DNA of 64,000 nucleotides from the NCBI GenBank assembly GCA_964491395.1, contig CAZBGI010000007.1, positions 21,560 to 85,559 of the forward strand, given 5' to 3'. Shown piece by piece: positions 61,659-64,000 of the stretch (position 1 is the stretch's first letter; the number at the start of each line of letters is the position of its first letter). Origin of the DNA: SKVR01 sp964491395 (GTDB lineage Bacteria; Bacteroidota; Bacteroidia; Bacteroidales; UBA7960). The notes beneath the pieces were generated by a model, which was given only the letters and a program-made list of their open reading frames with translations, did not search any database and was not told where the DNA came from. A program made the translations under genes and the position numbers.

Positions 61659-64000
61659 ATGGACTCATCCAATACTTTACGGCCATCCTTTTTCGTGATG
61701 CTGCTGCTTTTTCTGTTTGCTCTTGTGGCAGTAAAACCGATCATATCACAGGAAATTGCCATTGGTCAGTGGCGCCATCATCTGCCTTCCAACAGAGTGG
61801 TGTCACTGGATGAAACACCCGGGTTTATTTATGCGGCCACTCCCTATGGATTGCTGGAATATGACAAACAATACAACAGCATCCAAAAGTTTGACAAGGT
61901 AAGTGGCCTGAGCGATTTCGGGATCAATGTCGTCCGGTATTCACAGGAAAAAGAGGTTCTGCTGATGGGCTATCAGAACGGAAATATTGACGTAATGATG
62001 CAAGGCAGTTTTTTTGCCATTCCCGATATTTTGCAGGCCAACATCCTGGGCTCCAAAAGCATCAACAATATCATCTTTGATTCAGACCGGGCTTATCTTG
62101 CATGTGATTTTGGAGTGGTTATTCTCGATATCAACCAGTTTGTGATTCTCGACACCTGGTTTATCGGTCCCGAAGGAAGCATGCTCAATGTGTATGATCT
62201 GGCAAAAACAGAAAGCCACTTTTATGCAGCCACCGAAGCAGGTTTGCTAAGGGCTGACCTCACAGCACCCAACCTGGCCGATTATCAATACTGGAATCCT
62301 GTACCCGAACTGCCCGCAGCCAGTGAGCGGTTCAATGCAGTAGTTAACCACAACAGCACCCTGTACGCCAATATGGCTGCAGCGGAAAGTGATACTTTGT
62401 TCAGGCTAACCCAGGACGGATGGGAAGTTTTTAATCCTTACGGTGAAGAGGGTTTCTTTGAGCCCAAAACCAATATTCGGTCAACCAACAACCACCTGGC
62501 AGTAAGTTCCATCGGAAGGATTCATATATTTGATGAAAATGTCGATCCGTTGGCCAGCTTCTCCTCCTATGCCGGGAGAGCGGCAAACGCATTGGATATG
62601 CTGATAGGCGAAGACAACACCATCTGGGCCGGAGACCGGTCATGGGGTCTGATGAAAGGAAATATGGAGGGGAACTTTGAGTTTATTATTCCTTCGGGCC
62701 CTGACACCAACGAATCCTTTGGCATTTCTCATGCCGGTACCACTCTGTGGGTGGCCCCCGGAGCCAGAATCGGTGGTTGGCAAAACAGCTGGAATGACAA
62801 GGGTATTTTCGTGCTACATGAAGGAAACTGGAGCGTTTTTAACCGCTGGAGTTTTCCTGAAATGAATTCGTTGAGAGATATCCTGCAGATAACTCCTGAT
62901 CCGGGGAACCTCAACATAGCCTATGCTGCCGCATGGTCGGGGGGGTTGGCAAAAATGGATGTGGAAGAGGGGCTTATTGAAATCTACAACCATGAAAACA
63001 GCACCCTGCAGCGTCGCAGCGGCATCCAGGATGTGGTGAAAGTTGGAGGATCTGCTTTCGACAGCCGGGGCAACCTGTGGGTAAGCAACTCCAGTGCGGA
63101 CCATTTTATCAGTGTCAAAACCCCCGAAGGAAACTGGATGTCATACCCCCACAACGGGTTGGTAACCGGCAATGAAACCCTGGGAGAAGTGGTGGTTGAC
63201 AACAGCGATCAAAAATGGGTCGTTATGCCCCGGGGTGGAGGCATCCTTGTATTTAAAGAAGAAGATGTAAGCAGCAATACGGGTTTCGACATCAGAAAAC
63301 TTTCCTCGCAGGCCGGCAATGGCTCTTTGCCCAGCAACAGGGTAACTGCGCTGGCCAAAGACAATGATGGCTATATGTGGGTGGGAACCAATTCGGGAGT
63401 TGTTGTTTTTTACTCACCCCACATGGCATTCAGAGATCAGCCTTTTGATGCCCAATCCATCATCGTGGTGCAGGATGGCTTCGCAGGAAGACTCTTTGAG
63501 AACGAAACCATCAACACGATTTTCGTGGACGGTTCCAACAAAAAATGGTTTGGAACCACCAGCTCCGGAGCCTTTTTGCTTTCTCCTGATGGAAGAGAAA
63601 CCCTTCTGCATTTCAACAAATCCAACAGTCCCCTCCCCTCCAACAACATCCTGGACATTTCGGTAAATCCAGTCAGTGGCGAAGTATTTTTTGCCACCGA
63701 TCAGGGACTGGTTTCCTACCGTGGCTTTGCCATTGAGGGACAAAGACAGCATTCGGGTGTTTACGCCTTCCCTAATCCGGTGAGACCCGGATACAGCGGA
63801 TATATCGCTATCAAGGGGCTGGTGACCAATGCACGGGTGAAGATAACCGATATTGCCGGCAACCTTGTGCACGACGGATTTGCCGATGGAGGACAGTTTG
63901 TATGGGACGGCTACAACCTGCAGGGCAGCAAACCCGGCTCAGGGGTTTACCTGGTTTTCTCCACCGACCCCGAAGGGAATGAAACGATGGTAACCAAGAT
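61659..64000 (+). CDS. porZ: Type IX secretion system protein PorZ (3' partial)
   Basis: The frame from ATG 61659 stays open to the window end (about 780 codons). It has an N-terminal hydrophobic signal (FFVMLLLFLFALVAVKPIIS), then EIAIGQWRHHLPSNRVVSL, a double beta-propeller of two-component-regulator type repeats (DNDGYMWVGTNSGVVVF, DGSNKKWFGTTSSGAFLLSPDG) and a C-terminal sorting-type domain (VYAFPNPVRPGYSGYIAIKGLVTNARVKITDIAGNLV ... GSGVYLVFS). This order and length (about 776 aa in Porphyromonas) match PorZ, the surface component that works with PorU, PorV and PorQ in attaching T9SS cargo to anionic LPS. Only a few C-terminal residues are missing. Confidence 0.92.
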   Translation, partial: MDSSNTLRPSFFVMLLLFLFALVAVKPIISQEIAIGQWRHHLPSNRVVSLDETPGFIYAATPYGLLEYDKQYNSIQKFDKVSGLSDFGINVVRYSQEKEVLLMGYQNGNIDVMMQGSFFAIPDILQANILGSKSINNIIFDSDRAYLACDFGVVILDINQFVILDTWFIGPEGSMLNVYDLAKTESHFYAATEAGLLRADLTAPNLADYQYWNPVPELPAASERFNAVVNHNSTLYANMAAAESDTLFRLTQDGWEVFNPYGEEGFFEPKTNIRSTNNHLAVSSIGRIHIFDENVDPLASFSSYAGRAANALDMLIGEDNTIWAGDRSWGLMKGNMEGNFEFIIPSGPDTNESFGISHAGTTLWVAPGARIGGWQNSWNDKGIFVLHEGNWSVFNRWSFPEMNSLRDILQITPDPGNLNIAYAAAWSGGLAKMDVEEGLIEIYNHENSTLQRRSGIQDVVKVGGSAFDSRGNLWVSNSSADHFISVKTPEGNWMSYPHNGLVTGNETLGEVVVDNSDQKWVVMPRGGGILVFKEEDVSSNTGFDIRKLSSQAGNGSLPSNRVTALAKDNDGYMWVGTNSGVVVFYSPHMAFRDQPFDAQSIIVVQDGFAGRLFENETINTIFVDGSNKKWFGTTSSGAFLLSPDGRETLLHFNKSNSPLPSNNILDISVNPVSGEVFFATDQGLVSYRGFAIEGQRQHSGVYAFPNPVRPGYSGYIAIKGLVTNARVKITDIAGNLVHDGFADGGQFVWDGYNLQGSKPGSGVYLVFSTDPEGNETMVTK

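Overview
The window is a 64 kb piece of a Bacteroidota chromosome. It most resembles the free-living Bacteroidales/Marinilabiliales side of the phylum, but the species cannot be named from sequence alone. Support comes from type IX secretion genes (a PorZ-like protein and a cargo with the C-terminal sorting domain), carboxypeptidase-regulatory-domain TonB receptors, FtsX-like ABC export operons, a FISUMP lipoprotein, a Bacteroidota-type HU, a 29-residue AURKAIP1/COX24-like protein, and promoters of the form TTG-N17-23-TAnnTTTG with little Shine-Dalgarno signal. A run of 100 Ns at 14531-14630 shows this is a scaffolded draft or a MAG. Both window ends cut genes (recG on the left, porZ on the right).

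Layout. 1-9.5 kb is mostly housekeeping: recG, a TonB protein, VanZ, gcvH, a secreted serpin, mazG and a large PAS/GAF histidine kinase. 9.8-14.4 kb is an adaptor + ATPase + FtsX-permease export operon. 14.6-19.5 kb holds OsmC (cut by the gap), a MORN/YwqK-repeat protein, an ExbB / 3-TM protein / ExbD / ExbD energy-transduction operon and a tRNA-Ser. 19.8-29.8 kb holds PhoH, an M28 peptidase, a PAS-LuxR regulator, a T9SS cargo, a WYL regulator, a Cys/Met PLP lyase divergent from an Lrp regulator, and a DUF418 protein.

30.0-37.1 kb is the most coherent accessory locus: a leftward operon (TIM-barrel epimerase, DoxX, two Tat-exported Gfo/Idh/MocA oxidoreductases, DUF1080 hydrolase) divergent from an MFS sugar porter. 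It looks like an oxidative (3-keto) sugar or glycoside pathway with no classical glycosidase and no SusCD pair. 37-48.5 kb is housekeeping again: CsbD, class II B12-dependent RNR (nrdJ), a FISUMP lipoprotein, prfB with a canonical +1 frameshift site, recX, rng, the 29-aa basic protein, HU, mutY and ssb.

48.5-55.6 kb has a thioesterase, an unrecognised polytopic membrane protein, and a second ABC export operon with tandemly duplicated permeases. 55.8-61.4 kb is a probable metal-uptake locus: a His-rich membrane protein with a GPP-type C-terminus followed by two TonB-dependent receptors. The window closes with porZ. Points worth most attention are the 3-keto locus, the His-rich/TonB receptor locus with its candidate operator and structured leader, the recX promoter embedded in the rng terminator, and a GC-rich repeat found inside both ABC operons.
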